A DNA stretch of 51,502 nucleotides from an uncultured Dorea sp. GTDB lineage: Bacteria; Bacillota; Clostridia; Lachnospirales; Lachnospiraceae. The translations under genes and the position numbers were made by a program. The DNA lies in the NCBI GenBank assembly GCA_910584575.1, contig CAJUBG010000012.1, forward strand, positions 1-51,502, given 5' to 3'. The stretch's first letter is position 1. The number at the start of each line of letters is the position of its first letter. This document shows, piece after piece, positions 7,565-15,888 of this stretch. The notes beneath the pieces were generated by a model that was given only the letters and a program-made list of their open reading frames with translations, had not been told where the DNA came from and did no database searches.

Positions 7565-8209
7565 TTATAATTTTTTTTCACAATCCCGTTCTTTAATCTC
7601 CACCAACATCTTAATGGCATCGGCAGTCCCCTGAATTCCAAGCTTAGAGCTGTTCAGACAGAAATCATAGCTGTCGGCAGCCCCCCATCTCTTATTACTG
7701 TAATAGTTATAGTAGCTTGCCCGCTTCTTATCCGTCTTCATAATCAGATCCTTTGCCTTCGCATCCGTCAAATCGTAGATACGCGCGATACGCCGGATAC
7801 GGACGTCCAGATCCGCATGGATAAACAGGCGGATAACATTATCGTACTCCTCCAGCGCATAATCAGCACAACGCCCTACCAATATACAAGGCCCCTCGTC
7901 GGCAATCTTCTTGATCGCGTCAAACTGTGCCAGAAATACCTTGTGATTGATAGGCATATCCGTATAACTTCCGGAGGAATATCCCAGGGAATAGGTATCC
8001 ATTACCAGAGAATACAAAAAACTATTGGTCGGCTTTTCGTCGTGAGTCTCGAACAATTCCTGACAAATTCCACTCTCCTTAGCCGCCCTGTCAAGCATCT
8101 CCTTGTCATACAGCTTAATACCCAGCTCGTCAGCAACCTTATATCCAATCTCCCTGCCCGCGCTTCCATACTGTCTGCCTATTGTGATAATTGTATTTGT
8201 TTTCGCCAT
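7565..8209 (-). CDS. Cytidylate kinase-like family protein
   Basis: The 214-residue product belongs to the cytidylate-kinase-like P-loop family, with the loop GRQYGSAGREIG at the N-terminus and LYDKEMLDRAAKESG after it. These proteins are common in Clostridia, but their true substrate is not established; this is not the canonical Cmk. I chose the ATG at 8209, which lies 10 bases after a GAGGAG site; an upstream in-frame GTG is too close to that site. It has its own promoter and no co-directional partner downstream. Confidence 0.82.
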   Translation of the reverse strand: MAKTNTIITIGRQYGSAGREIGYKVADELGIKLYDKEMLDRAAKESGICQELFETHDEKPTNSFLYSLVMDTYSLGYSSGSYTDMPINHKVFLAQFDAIKKIADEGPCILVGRCADYALEEYDNVIRLFIHADLDVRIRRIARIYDLTDAKAKDLIMKTDKKRASYYNYYSNKRWGAADSYDFCLNSSKLGIQGTADAIKMLVEIKERDCEKKL

Positions 8210-8240
8210 ACGAATCACACTCCTCTAAATTGATGCTTCT

Positions 8241-8269
8241 ATTATATAACAATTTGGCGAAATTGTATA
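8241..8269 (-). promoter_or_regulatory. Promoter of the cytidylate-kinase-like gene with internal inverted repeat
   Basis: On the - strand TATACA (8264-8269) and TATAAT (8241-8246) are 17 bases apart. A perfect 7-bp inverted repeat (8249-8255 and 8260-8266, 4-base centre GGCG) fills the spacer, an ideal position for a repressor operator. The same repeat lies just past the rluD stop and could instead be a weak terminator. Confidence 0.6.
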
Positions 8270-8276
8270 TTATTTT

Positions 8277-9203
8277 CTAAAAATTTTTCAAAGAGCCTCT
8301 CAAACGTGCCAGCAAATCACTAAAATATTCCGGCAGCGGCGCCTCCACCTCCAGATACTCCCCTGTCTTTGGATGAAGCAAGCCTAAGGTCTTGGCATGT
8401 AAAGTCTGCCCGACGAGCTTGGGAAAGGGCGATTTCCGAGGGCCATAGACCGAATCTCCGAGTAAGGGATGCCCGATACTCGCCATATGCACACGAATCT
8501 GGTGGGTGCGTCCGGTTTCCAGCTCACACTGAATATAAGTGTAATCCCCGAAACGCTCAAGCACCTGATAGTGGGTTACTGCCCGTTTCCCGTTCTTTGC
8601 ATGGATACTCATTTTCTTTCTCTCCGTGGGATGCCTGCCGATGGGGGCGTCCACAGTACCCTCATCCTTTGTAAGATTGCCATGGACGATTGCCACATAG
8701 CTTCGCTTAATCGAATGGTCCTTCAACTGCCCTGCCAGGCTTTGGTGCGCCTTGTCATTCTTACACACCACCAGAGAGCCGGTGGTATCCATATCAATCC
8801 GATGTACAATCCCAGGGCGCATCATACCGTTAATACCGGACAATTCCTGTCTACAGTGATACAAAAGCCCATTGACCAGAGTACCGGTATAATGCCCCGG
8901 CGCCGGATGCACCACCATCTGTTTCGGCTTATTGACGATAATAATGTCCGAATCCTCGTACAGAATGTCAAGAGGAATCTCCTCTGCCCCAATGTCCGGC
9001 TCCTGCACCTCTGGCATCGTAATAGCCAAACAATCGCCAATCAGGAGTCTGTAACTGGCTTTCACAGGCTCTCCGTTTACCAGCACATGCCCTTCTTTGA
9101 TAAGCTTCTGCACGTAAGAACGGGAACGCTCAGGCAATGCCTCCGCCAGATAACGGTCAATCCTCTCTCCCTCCTGGCTCTCAACGATGAACAATTCTTT
9201 CAA
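8277..9203 (-). CDS. rluD: RluA-family 23S rRNA pseudouridine synthase (RluD type)
   Basis: RluD-type enzymes convert uridines of 23S rRNA helix 69 to pseudouridine. The product has an N-terminal S4 RNA-binding domain (about residues 13-60) and a catalytic domain with HRIDMDTTG, where the Asp is the catalytic residue. An AAGGAGG site directly abuts the ATG at 9209 but lies 6 bases from a TTG at 9203, so I prefer the TTG start (308 residues); the ATG would give 310. The start overlaps the end of lspA. RluD versus another RluA-family site specificity cannot be proven from sequence alone. Confidence 0.88.
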   Translation of the reverse strand: MKELFIVESQEGERIDRYLAEALPERSRSYVQKLIKEGHVLVNGEPVKASYRLLIGDCLAITMPEVQEPDIGAEEIPLDILYEDSDIIIVNKPKQMVVHPAPGHYTGTLVNGLLYHCRQELSGINGMMRPGIVHRIDMDTTGSLVVCKNDKAHQSLAGQLKDHSIKRSYVAIVHGNLTKDEGTVDAPIGRHPTERKKMSIHAKNGKRAVTHYQVLERFGDYTYIQCELETGRTHQIRVHMASIGHPLLGDSVYGPRKSPFPKLVGQTLHAKTLGLLHPKTGEYLEVEAPLPEYFSDLLARLRGSLKNF

Positions 9204-9708
9204 GGTCATCCTCCTTATAATAAAAACAGATAAGTATTGCCAATGAAAATGTAGCCACCGTCACATAGATATCCGCCACATTGAAAATTGGAAAATCAAT
9301 GAGCTTAAAGTACAAAAAATCCACCACATAATTCAAAACAATCCGGTCCACACAGTTTCCCCAGGCGCCTGCCATAATAAAGACAGCGCAGACACAAAGA
9401 GGCGCAAATCTTTTCTCCATAGGTACTTTTAAAAAGAACCAGATAAATGCAATACTCACCAGAAATACGCTCATGAAAAAGAAAATCCTCTGATCCTGGA
9501 ACAGCCCGAACGCCGCCCCTCTGTTTTCCAGATATTCAAGCTGGAATACCCCCTCCCAGATTTTAAGCGGCGGATTCCCCTTAAGTCTCTCAAGAACCAG
9601 ATGCTTCGTAAACTGGTCAAAGCAGACCAGTACGGAAACAGCGGTGATGGCGGCAAGATAGTAGATTCCTCTGCCCCCTTCTTTTTTCGTATCATTCATC
9701 TCTGCCAT
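9181..9708 (-). CDS. lspA: Lipoprotein signal peptidase (signal peptidase II)
   Basis: LspA is the membrane aspartyl protease that cuts prolipoprotein signal peptides. The 175-residue product has four hydrophobic segments and the family motifs ENRGAAFG (about residues 61-68), GNCVDR, VVDF (Asp130) and FNVAD (Asp146); the last two are the catalytic aspartates. Its 3' end overlaps the rluD start region by about 23 bases, the common lspA-rluD pair. A candidate substrate, a lipoprotein DD-carboxypeptidase, is encoded at 14523-15497. Confidence 0.96.
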   Translation of the reverse strand: MAEMNDTKKEGGRGIYYLAAITAVSVLVCFDQFTKHLVLERLKGNPPLKIWEGVFQLEYLENRGAAFGLFQDQRIFFFMSVFLVSIAFIWFFLKVPMEKRFAPLCVCAVFIMAGAWGNCVDRIVLNYVVDFLYFKLIDFPIFNVADIYVTVATFSLAILICFYYKEDDLERIVHR

Positions 9709-9734
9709 ATTCCTCTCCCCTTTTGCAGCTATAT

Positions 9735-10517
9735 TTAGATATATTTCCGTACAACAGCAAGATACCGTCCCTTTTTCGTCTCAGACACTACCCCGTCATA
9801 CACAATCCGCCCCAGTTTACGGACCGAGATAATATCCCCCTCCTTGAGACGGTACCCGTTGCTGGTGATTAGCTTCCCGTTTACAAACACCTTGGCGCCC
9901 TCAATGTATGCCGTAAGCTTACTTCTGGAGGCGGGAAATGCCAGGGAAAGAACGGTATCCAATCGTATAGAGGCTACGGTTCCCTTCATTACCTCATATG
10001 CCGGCTCGTAATCTTTAGGAAAATCCTGGCTTACATTAACCTTAACAGAGGTATGCCGAATCCTGGTCAGATTCTCGCAGATATAGCCCACCATCTCATC
10101 TCTTACGAACAAGAACGCCTTGCTGCCCTCCACCATAATATCTCCCAGTTTGCACCGTTCAATACCAAGGTTCATTAATGCCCCCAGATAATCTCTGTGG
10201 GTCAGTTCCTCGCAAAAACGTTCGTTAAGGGGTTCGACTGTAAGATTCACCATAGGAAATTGCAAAACCTCCGCATCAAAGGCATCTCCCGAAAACGCAT
10301 AAAGAGCATCAGGTAGAAAGGCAACCATCTGACGCTCTGATAAACCATACCCTCCATAAGTCACATACGGAGATTGAAACTGATGCTTAGGGGTGGTATG
10401 CAGTATATTCAATTCATTCAGATTGAGAAAATCACTGAACGTAACAATCCCGCGGATGTATGCAGTCCGTGACAACTCTATCAGTCTCTTTTGCAGTAAA
10501 GTATCTTCTTTGTCCAT
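9735..10517 (-). CDS. ylmH: S4-domain RNA-binding protein YlmH
   Basis: YlmH is an RNA-binding protein of the Gram-positive division cluster; in B. subtilis it has been linked to rescue of stalled 50S subunits. The 260-residue product has the YlmH N-terminal domain and a C-terminal S4 domain (about the last 70 residues, with SRSKLTAYIEGAKVFVNGK). The ATG at 10517 is preferred over an in-frame TTG nine bases upstream, though neither has a perfect ribosome-binding site. It is downstream of sepF, as in Bacillus and Clostridia. Confidence 0.9.
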   Translation of the reverse strand: MDKEDTLLQKRLIELSRTAYIRGIVTFSDFLNLNELNILHTTPKHQFQSPYVTYGGYGLSERQMVAFLPDALYAFSGDAFDAEVLQFPMVNLTVEPLNERFCEELTHRDYLGALMNLGIERCKLGDIMVEGSKAFLFVRDEMVGYICENLTRIRHTSVKVNVSQDFPKDYEPAYEVMKGTVASIRLDTVLSLAFPASRSKLTAYIEGAKVFVNGKLITSNGYRLKEGDIISVRKLGRIVYDGVVSETKKGRYLAVVRKYI

Positions 10518-10534
10518 CTTTCCCAACCTGTATC

Positions 10535-11101
10535 CTAGAATCTGGAACGCATGGAGGAGGCGTCAAAAGAAGTATTCAGAAGATCCTGGAGATCTCCCGA
10601 TATATCGACGTTCGTAGGCGTTACCAGGAATATGTAGTTCGATATCTTCTGCAGGTTACCGCTGATTGCAAAAGCGGCGCCTGAAGTAAAGTCAATGATG
10701 CGCTGGGCAATCTCCAAATCCAGACCCTCCAGATTCAGGATTACTGTGCGCCCGCTTAACAGAGTCTCTGTAATCTCCCTTGCATCCTCCACGGAATTCG
10801 GCTTAATTACACAGACCTCCATACTGACGCCATTGTTCCTCCTTGACGCTGGCTGGCGCATCGGAGTCACTTTATTGTTGCTGCTCGGACGCGTGGACCT
10901 GGATGAGCGCGCCGGCGGCTCATAGTCGTAATCGTCCTCCTCCGTATCGTAGGATTCTTCCCTTCCACGACGGAAAAAGCCCCCCTTTTTCGGCTTCTCC
11001 TCGTAATCGTCCTCATAATCATCGTCAAAGAACTCATCGTCATCATAGTCATCTTCATCAGTCAGTCTCATGATATCTAAAAATTTATCTAATACTCCCA
11101 T
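10535..11101 (-). CDS. sepF: Cell division protein SepF
   Basis: SepF bundles FtsZ filaments and anchors them to the membrane. The 188-residue product shows the three expected parts: an N-terminal membrane helix (MGVLDKFLDIMRLTD), a long acidic and then basic disordered linker (about residues 15-95), and the SepF core (about 97-180) with GRTVILNLEGLD, AQRIIDFTSGAAFA and SNYIFLVTP. The linker is very rich in Asp, Glu and Tyr. It lies between the PLP-binding protein gene and ylmH, its usual place. Confidence 0.95.
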   Translation of the reverse strand: MGVLDKFLDIMRLTDEDDYDDDEFFDDDYEDDYEEKPKKGGFFRRGREESYDTEEDDYDYEPPARSSRSTRPSSNNKVTPMRQPASRRNNGVSMEVCVIKPNSVEDAREITETLLSGRTVILNLEGLDLEIAQRIIDFTSGAAFAISGNLQKISNYIFLVTPTNVDISGDLQDLLNTSFDASSMRSRF

Positions 11102-11128
11102 ATGATAAAATGCTCCTATCTTCCGTTA

Positions 11129-11821
11129 CTAGTTTGCATAATCGCGTGCGCCAAAGATTCCGGTTCCCACCCGTATCATGGTTGCGCCCTCCTCTACGGC
11201 AACGGAGTAATCATTCGTCATCCCCATAGATAGAACTCGCATAGTAATATTATCAACTTTTTTGTCCTTAATGTCAACAGATAATTTTCTTAAGCGTTCA
11301 AAAATTGCTCTGTTTTCCTCAGAATCCTCCACAAAAGGGGCAATTGTCATTAATCCCTGAACCTGAATATGGGGGAATTTTGCGACTTCTTCAACGAATT
11401 CGGGAAGTTCTGAAGGCGATACGCCAAATTTGCTTTCCTCGCCGGCAACATTTACCTCAATCAGAATATTTACCTGGATATTTCGCTTGGCAGCCTCCTT
11501 CTCAATAGTCTCGGCAAGCCGGATTGAATCCACAGAATGAATCAAGTCCACCTTATCAATAATATATTTTACCTTATTTCGCTGCAAATGGCCAATCATA
11601 TGCCAGTGGATGTCTTTTGGCAGCTCGTCGTACTTATCCGCCAACTCCTGCACCTTGTTCTCTCCGAATATACGAACTCCAAGGTCATAAGCTTCTCTAA
11701 GCTCACTGACCGGCTTCGTCTTACTGACGGCAATCAGTGTGACCTCCTCTCTGTCACGTCCGGACCGTCTGCACGCAGCCTGAATCTCTTTTTCTACAAA
11801 CGCCAGATTTTCTTTGAGCAT
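11129..11821 (-). CDS. Pyridoxal phosphate homeostasis protein (YggS/PLPBP family)
   Basis: This family binds PLP and keeps vitamin B6 and amino acid pools in balance, with no known catalysis. The 230-residue product has the PLP lysine in AVSKTKP (Lys34 from this start), the GENKVQEL and WHMIGHLQRNK motifs, and the C-terminal SMGMTNDYSVAVEEG phosphate-binding loop. An AAAGGGGAG site abuts a first ATG at 11827 and lies 6 bases before the ATG at 11821, so the latter is chosen. The gene precedes sepF, the conserved yggS-sepF order. Confidence 0.94.
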   Translation of the reverse strand: MLKENLAFVEKEIQAACRRSGRDREEVTLIAVSKTKPVSELREAYDLGVRIFGENKVQELADKYDELPKDIHWHMIGHLQRNKVKYIIDKVDLIHSVDSIRLAETIEKEAAKRNIQVNILIEVNVAGEESKFGVSPSELPEFVEEVAKFPHIQVQGLMTIAPFVEDSEENRAIFERLRKLSVDIKDKKVDNITMRVLSMGMTNDYSVAVEEGATMIRVGTGIFGARDYAN

Positions 11822-11849
11822 TTTCATCTCCCCTTTCCAAATGCTGACA

Positions 11850-13226
11850 CTAAAATACTACATCATTTTCATCAACATCGGCTCCATTAAGCGCGATATG
11901 ATCATAATTGGACAGCCCGTAGTCGCTTCCGGACTCCACAATATAATAATCGTCACTCTCACACAAAATATTAACCTGCTTGAATACGGCATAGCCCTTG
12001 TTGATATTGTATACCCCTTTGATACTCTCCGTCCGGTTCAGAACACATGTATCCGTGGAGTCCGGCTTAACCAGAACCGCGTCCTCGGCAAAACCATCCG
12101 TTCCCAGATATGCCATGCCTGTCTCCTCATCTCGGTCATAGACATTGACACTCTGAAACTTGGACTTACCGTCCTGCGTCTTTACCAACACGCCTGTCTC
12201 CTTGCTGTTTGCGTCCTGGGTGAGATAGGCTTCCGAAATCATGTAAAATTTCTTGTCCGTAACCGCGGACTTGGGAATCTTAAGCCCTGATTCATCCTCC
12301 AAAATCAGCTCTAAGTCCAGATAACGCTCTTTTGCATAGCGAATCATAGAACTGTCCAATGTCAGGACGCCCAGGTGCAGCTCTCCCTGCTCTTGAATAG
12401 AAAATTCGGCCACAGCCGTCTCCTGATCCTTAGAAAAACGCACCCGCACTAGCTCGAGCTCCTGCATCTCCTCTGCCATCTCCTCCTGCAAAGGAATCAC
12501 CACAGTCCAGTTATCGTCCTTAATCAGCTTGTACACAGGACTTCCGGCCTTGACCTCCATATTATTCTTCAAGTCCTTCTTCTCATAATTCTCTTTAGAA
12601 AAGGTTTCCGCCGATACATCACCAAGAACCGCCGTCTCATAGCCGTCCGTAGAATAGGCGATGATCCCGTCCGAGGCAGCCTGATAAATCTGGATGCCGC
12701 TGCTCTCCTGCCCTGCCATGGCGTCTAACTGCGCCTGGCGGTTCTGGTTGGAACGGCTCTCAAGCACGGTTGTCACCGTATCCTTAAGGCTGTAAACATC
12801 ACTGAAATGCTCGTCGTTAAACCCTTCGGAAAATGCCTGCACCCGTACCAGCATGGCGGCCTGTTCTTCGGAGGACAGTTTTTTTGATTCCTCGGAGGCG
12901 GTATCCGCAAAATCAAGCTCACGGTCAGATAAGGTGTACACCCTGGTCTTTACCCCCACCTTGCTGCCCTCCAGGGCATAGTAATTGACGAAGCCGTCGG
13001 CCTGCGCCTCTACCACCGTCTCGTTTCGCAGGACGAAGCCGGTATATGCATTGTCTCTCAGGATAGAACCCTCACGCACCTCATAGGCAGACACATGGGT
13101 TCCCGTCAGATACAAAAGGATTGTAACCACCAGATAGATAAAAATAATCCCAAAGATGGCAAGCCCGATATTCATATGCTTTTTATTGCGATACGCCTGA
13201 ATGTGCGTTAATTTATTTCCTGCCAA
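11850..13226 (-). CDS. HlyD-like membrane-anchored protein of the division cluster
   Basis: The 458-residue product has a short cytoplasmic N-terminus, one transmembrane segment (about residues 19-41) and a long external part with lipoyl/biotinyl-like hairpin segments (EAQADGFVNYYALEGSKV), as in HlyD periplasmic adaptors. No transporter partner is near; the gene sits between a radical SAM gene and the yggS-sepF pair, as I recall for other Lachnospiraceae. The function is unknown, with an envelope role in division possible by context. The start is a TTG at 13226, 7 bases after an AGGAGG site that lies within the last codons of the upstream gene. Confidence 0.7.
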   Translation of the reverse strand: MAGNKLTHIQAYRNKKHMNIGLAIFGIIFIYLVVTILLYLTGTHVSAYEVREGSILRDNAYTGFVLRNETVVEAQADGFVNYYALEGSKVGVKTRVYTLSDRELDFADTASEESKKLSSEEQAAMLVRVQAFSEGFNDEHFSDVYSLKDTVTTVLESRSNQNRQAQLDAMAGQESSGIQIYQAASDGIIAYSTDGYETAVLGDVSAETFSKENYEKKDLKNNMEVKAGSPVYKLIKDDNWTVVIPLQEEMAEEMQELELVRVRFSKDQETAVAEFSIQEQGELHLGVLTLDSSMIRYAKERYLDLELILEDESGLKIPKSAVTDKKFYMISEAYLTQDANSKETGVLVKTQDGKSKFQSVNVYDRDEETGMAYLGTDGFAEDAVLVKPDSTDTCVLNRTESIKGVYNINKGYAVFKQVNILCESDDYYIVESGSDYGLSNYDHIALNGADVDENDVVF

Positions 13227-13227
13227 C

Positions 13228-14175
13228 TTAAAGCCTCCTGTTTAATCCCTTTCCATTCAGGTAATGGAATTTCCTTCCCTGGAAATTCCCATTCTCCCTC
13301 ATATACTCCAACAATTCATCCTTTAACCTCCACCAGCTTATGCCCCAGTTGCAGAAAAGGGAGTCCTTTTCAGGAACACGGCTAAAAAGCCTCTCTACCG
13401 CAATCTCAGGAGACAGATAGTCCAAAAATACGGCAAGCCGTTTGATGTATTCCTCCTTTGAGCATATAGTAACTTCACCTCTCTCATAAGCCTCGCAAAG
13501 AGCCGTTCCTTTTGCAAGGTATAAGGAGTGTGCCTTCACCGTCTGCACCCGAAGGGCAGACAACAGCTTCGCCGTCTCAATGGTATCGACTAATTCATCA
13601 TCCGGAAGATTCAAAATCACATGGGCGCAGAGCTCAAAACCATAGGAGTGAACGGCAAGCACGGCGTCGATAAACTCTGCCAGCGTATGCCCCCGGTTCA
13701 TCCGCAGAAGCGTGCGATAGTTGCTGGTCTGAAGCCCAAGCTCTATGGTAATCTGTTGACCAAAACGCCTCTTAGCATCCGCCAGGACCTCCAGATATTC
13801 TCCTGAAACACAGTCCGGACGGGTGGATACCGAAAGCTCTGCAATATCCGGCGTCCCTGCCGCCTCCTCCACGTAAAAACGAAATTCCTCCAAAGGCAGA
13901 AAGGTATTGGTATAATTCTGAAAATAGGCAATAAACCTGTGAGCATGATATTTTGCTTCAATCTTCTGCCGCGTCTTTTCCAGTTGTTCCTTAACAGGAA
14001 CACGGGAATCCATAGCCTCAAACCCAGTGCCCTGCCCTGCACAAAATGCACATCCTTTGCCTGCTAACCGGTTTGGACAGCTAACCGGAAGGTTTACAGG
14101 TAACTTATATACCTTCTCTCCATACTTATCCTTTAAATATTGGGAATAAGCATAATACGGCAATTCTTGCTTCAT
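13228..14175 (-). CDS. Radical SAM protein of the YhcC (TIGR01212) family
   Basis: The 315-residue product is a radical SAM enzyme with a Cys33-x8-Cys42-x2-Cys45 cluster motif (SCPNRLAGKGCAFC), the family variant of CxxxCxxC. YHAHRFIAYFQNYTNTF and ELSVSTRPDC are typical of the YhcC/TIGR01212 group, whose reaction is not established. Its last codons contain the ribosome-binding site of the HlyD-like gene one base downstream, so the two are probably translated together. Confidence 0.88.
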   Translation of the reverse strand: MKQELPYYAYSQYLKDKYGEKVYKLPVNLPVSCPNRLAGKGCAFCAGQGTGFEAMDSRVPVKEQLEKTRQKIEAKYHAHRFIAYFQNYTNTFLPLEEFRFYVEEAAGTPDIAELSVSTRPDCVSGEYLEVLADAKRRFGQQITIELGLQTSNYRTLLRMNRGHTLAEFIDAVLAVHSYGFELCAHVILNLPDDELVDTIETAKLLSALRVQTVKAHSLYLAKGTALCEAYERGEVTICSKEEYIKRLAVFLDYLSPEIAVERLFSRVPEKDSLFCNWGISWWRLKDELLEYMRENGNFQGRKFHYLNGKGLNRRL

Positions 14176-14260
14176 TTGCCGAAAACCTCCCTCTCATATG
14201 TATAATTCATTTTTACTAAAGCCATACTAAGTTCAGCAAGACAAAAAGGAGGAACTAAGT

Positions 14261-14464
14261 ATGAAATGGTCTGACAATACAACATTGACAATCGTAATCA
14301 TAGGCGCAATCAACTGGCTCTTAGTCGGAATCTTCCGCTTTGACCTGGTGGCCTTTCTCTTTGGAAATCTATCATGGCTCTCCCGCATTATCTACACATT
14401 AGTAGGCTTATGCGGACTGTATCTGATCAGCATGTACGGCAGGATCCGTTCCTCAGCCGAATAG
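14261..14464 (+). CDS. DUF378 family small membrane protein
   Basis: The 67-residue product has two transmembrane segments (about residues 9-32 and 38-58) and the NWLLVGIFRFDLVAFLFG stretch typical of DUF378 proteins. The function is unknown. A strong AAGGAGGAA site precedes the ATG. It is the only + strand gene in a long - strand region and is read divergently from the radical SAM gene. Confidence 0.85.
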   Translation: MKWSDNTTLTIVIIGAINWLLVGIFRFDLVAFLFGNLSWLSRIIYTLVGLCGLYLISMYGRIRSSAE

Positions 14465-14486
14465 CTTTTCTGCGCCATTTTGCAAG

Positions 14487-14515
14487 GCAAGGGGTATCCT
14501 TTGGATGCCCCTTGC
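14487..14515. other. GC-rich hairpin between convergent genes
   Basis: A 13-bp stem (14487-14499 with 14503-14515, one G-T pair, 3-base loop) lies between the DUF378 gene and the convergent carboxypeptidase gene. It is a stable hairpin in the right place for a shared terminator, but neither strand shows a proper T-run after it, so Rho-independent activity is uncertain. It may protect the 3' ends. Confidence 0.5.
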
Positions 14516-14522
14516 GAATATC

Positions 14523-15497
14523 CTATTCATTTGCCGGTATGCCATTAATAAGGGCTGTCATATCCTGGTAAAGCAACTCCTTCGTAGCCGCACCCATCAC
14601 AATGGAGATATAGGGGCTTTCATCCGGAGTCTTATTGAGAAGAATCAGACAATTCCCCGCCTGGTCCGTTGTACCGGTCTTGCCGCCGATTACCGTGGCA
14701 GCCGTGGGCGCTTCGGCTTTTCCCGCTGCATAGAAATTAGTCTGCGCCCAATTCTCCTGGCGGACGGCGCCGCTATTCGCGGTAATCGTTGCCGTATATT
14801 CCTTCGTATTAATAATATCTACAAATTCCTGATGTTTGATACATTCATTAAAAATTAAATATAAATCATAAGCAGTCGTATAATGATTCTCGTCATGAAG
14901 GCCGTTGGAATTGACGAAATGCGTATTGGTCGCCATCAACCTCTGGGCTTCCTCGTTCATCATCTGGGAAAATGCTTCGGTACTTCCCGCAATATGTACG
15001 GCAATGGCTACTGCCGCGTCATTGCCGGATTCCAGCATAAGCCCATGCATAAGGTCTGACAGGGTTAGCTGATCTCCCCCTTTGATACCGCAGGTCTTTT
15101 CATCTGATGCAAAATTCGACGCATCAGCATAGGGCGACACCGTCACAGTGGCAGACAGATCCCCGTTCTTAATAGCAACCAGTGCGGTCATAATCTTTGT
15201 GGTGCTGGCCGGATACGCGCGTTCGTGAATCCGGCATGCATAGTCAACAGTCTGGCGGTTCACATCAAAGAGTCCCGCCGAACCTACCGTAGACGGGTCT
15301 ACCCCACCCTCCGGTATAATATCCGTTGTAGCTGTACAGAGATTCTCTGCGAACAACGGACCTCTGTAAATATCCTTGTTGTAGTTCTCCTCCTCATAGG
15401 CTGACACCACTTTTTCCGGTCCTTTGCACCCCGACGCAAGAACCACACAGACAGCGGCAGCTATGAGCACACGATAAATCTTACCTGTACATTTCAC
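14523..15497 (-). CDS. D-alanyl-D-alanine carboxypeptidase, probable lipoprotein
   Basis: The product is a low-molecular-weight penicillin-binding protein that should trim the terminal D-Ala of peptidoglycan stem peptides. From the GTG at 15497 (324 residues) it shows SxxK (Ser98-Lys101 in PASTTK), SGN (157-159) and KTG (273-275). The N-terminus is a signal peptide ending LASGC, a likely lipobox with Cys24, and the C-terminus lacks a clear amphipathic anchor. An earlier in-frame TTG at 15521 would put eight residues before the signal peptide; a GAGGAG site lies 12 bases from the GTG. The 3' end of mgsA is overlapped. Confidence 0.88.
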   Translation of the reverse strand: MKCTGKIYRVLIAAAVCVVLASGCKGPEKVVSAYEEENYNKDIYRGPLFAENLCTATTDIIPEGGVDPSTVGSAGLFDVNRQTVDYACRIHERAYPASTTKIMTALVAIKNGDLSATVTVSPYADASNFASDEKTCGIKGGDQLTLSDLMHGLMLESGNDAAVAIAVHIAGSTEAFSQMMNEEAQRLMATNTHFVNSNGLHDENHYTTAYDLYLIFNECIKHQEFVDIINTKEYTATITANSGAVRQENWAQTNFYAAGKAEAPTAATVIGGKTGTTDQAGNCLILLNKTPDESPYISIVMGAATKELLYQDMTALINGIPANE

Positions 15498-15876
15498 GCC
15501 AATCAAGATCTCCTCTGTCAATCGCTAAAATAATCAATTCCGCAGTAGCAAGATTGCTTGCCATGGGAATATTATACATGTCACAAAGCTGAATCACGTC
15601 ATTCACATCCGGCTCGTGGGGCTTCGGATTCGACGGCTCCCTAAGGAAAATAAGCGCGTCAATATCGTTCTGTGCGATCTGTGCCCCAAGCTGCTGCTTT
15701 CCGCCTAAGGGCCCGGCAAGGTATTTGTGTACGCTAAGGTTCGTGACTTCTTCGATCAGACGCCCGGTGGTGCCGGTTGCATACAGGTTGTGTTTGCTTA
15801 AAATCCCCCTATAAGCAATACAAAAATTCTGCATCAAAGTCTTCTTTGAATCATGAGCGATCAGTCCTATATTCAT
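15481..15876 (-). CDS. mgsA: Methylglyoxal synthase homologue with altered active site
   Basis: MgsA normally turns dihydroxyacetone phosphate into methylglyoxal and phosphate. The 131-residue product is full length and keeps the fold motifs IALIAHD-like IGLIAHD, ATGTTG and PHEPDV. However the GPxGGDQQ loop reads GPLGGKQQ, so Lys60 stands where E. coli has the catalytic base Asp71, and Glu80 replaces Asp91. His87 (His98) and Asp90 (Asp101) are kept. Normal activity is therefore doubtful. The ATG at 15876 follows an AAGGAG site; an upstream GTG at 15885 is less likely. It lies directly after rodA. Confidence 0.85.
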   Translation of the reverse strand: MNIGLIAHDSKKTLMQNFCIAYRGILSKHNLYATGTTGRLIEEVTNLSVHKYLAGPLGGKQQLGAQIAQNDIDALIFLREPSNPKPHEPDVNDVIQLCDMYNIPMASNLATAELIILAIDRGDLDWREMYR

Positions 15877-15888
15877 CTTCCTCACTCC

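Noticed and set aside
8469..9233. 254-residue frame on + across rluD
   Set aside because: Composition is that of an antisense shadow, and rluD on the other strand has full catalytic motifs.
14487..14515. GC hairpin as a proven intrinsic terminator
   Set aside because: Neither strand has a T-run directly after the stem, so I list it only as a hairpin.
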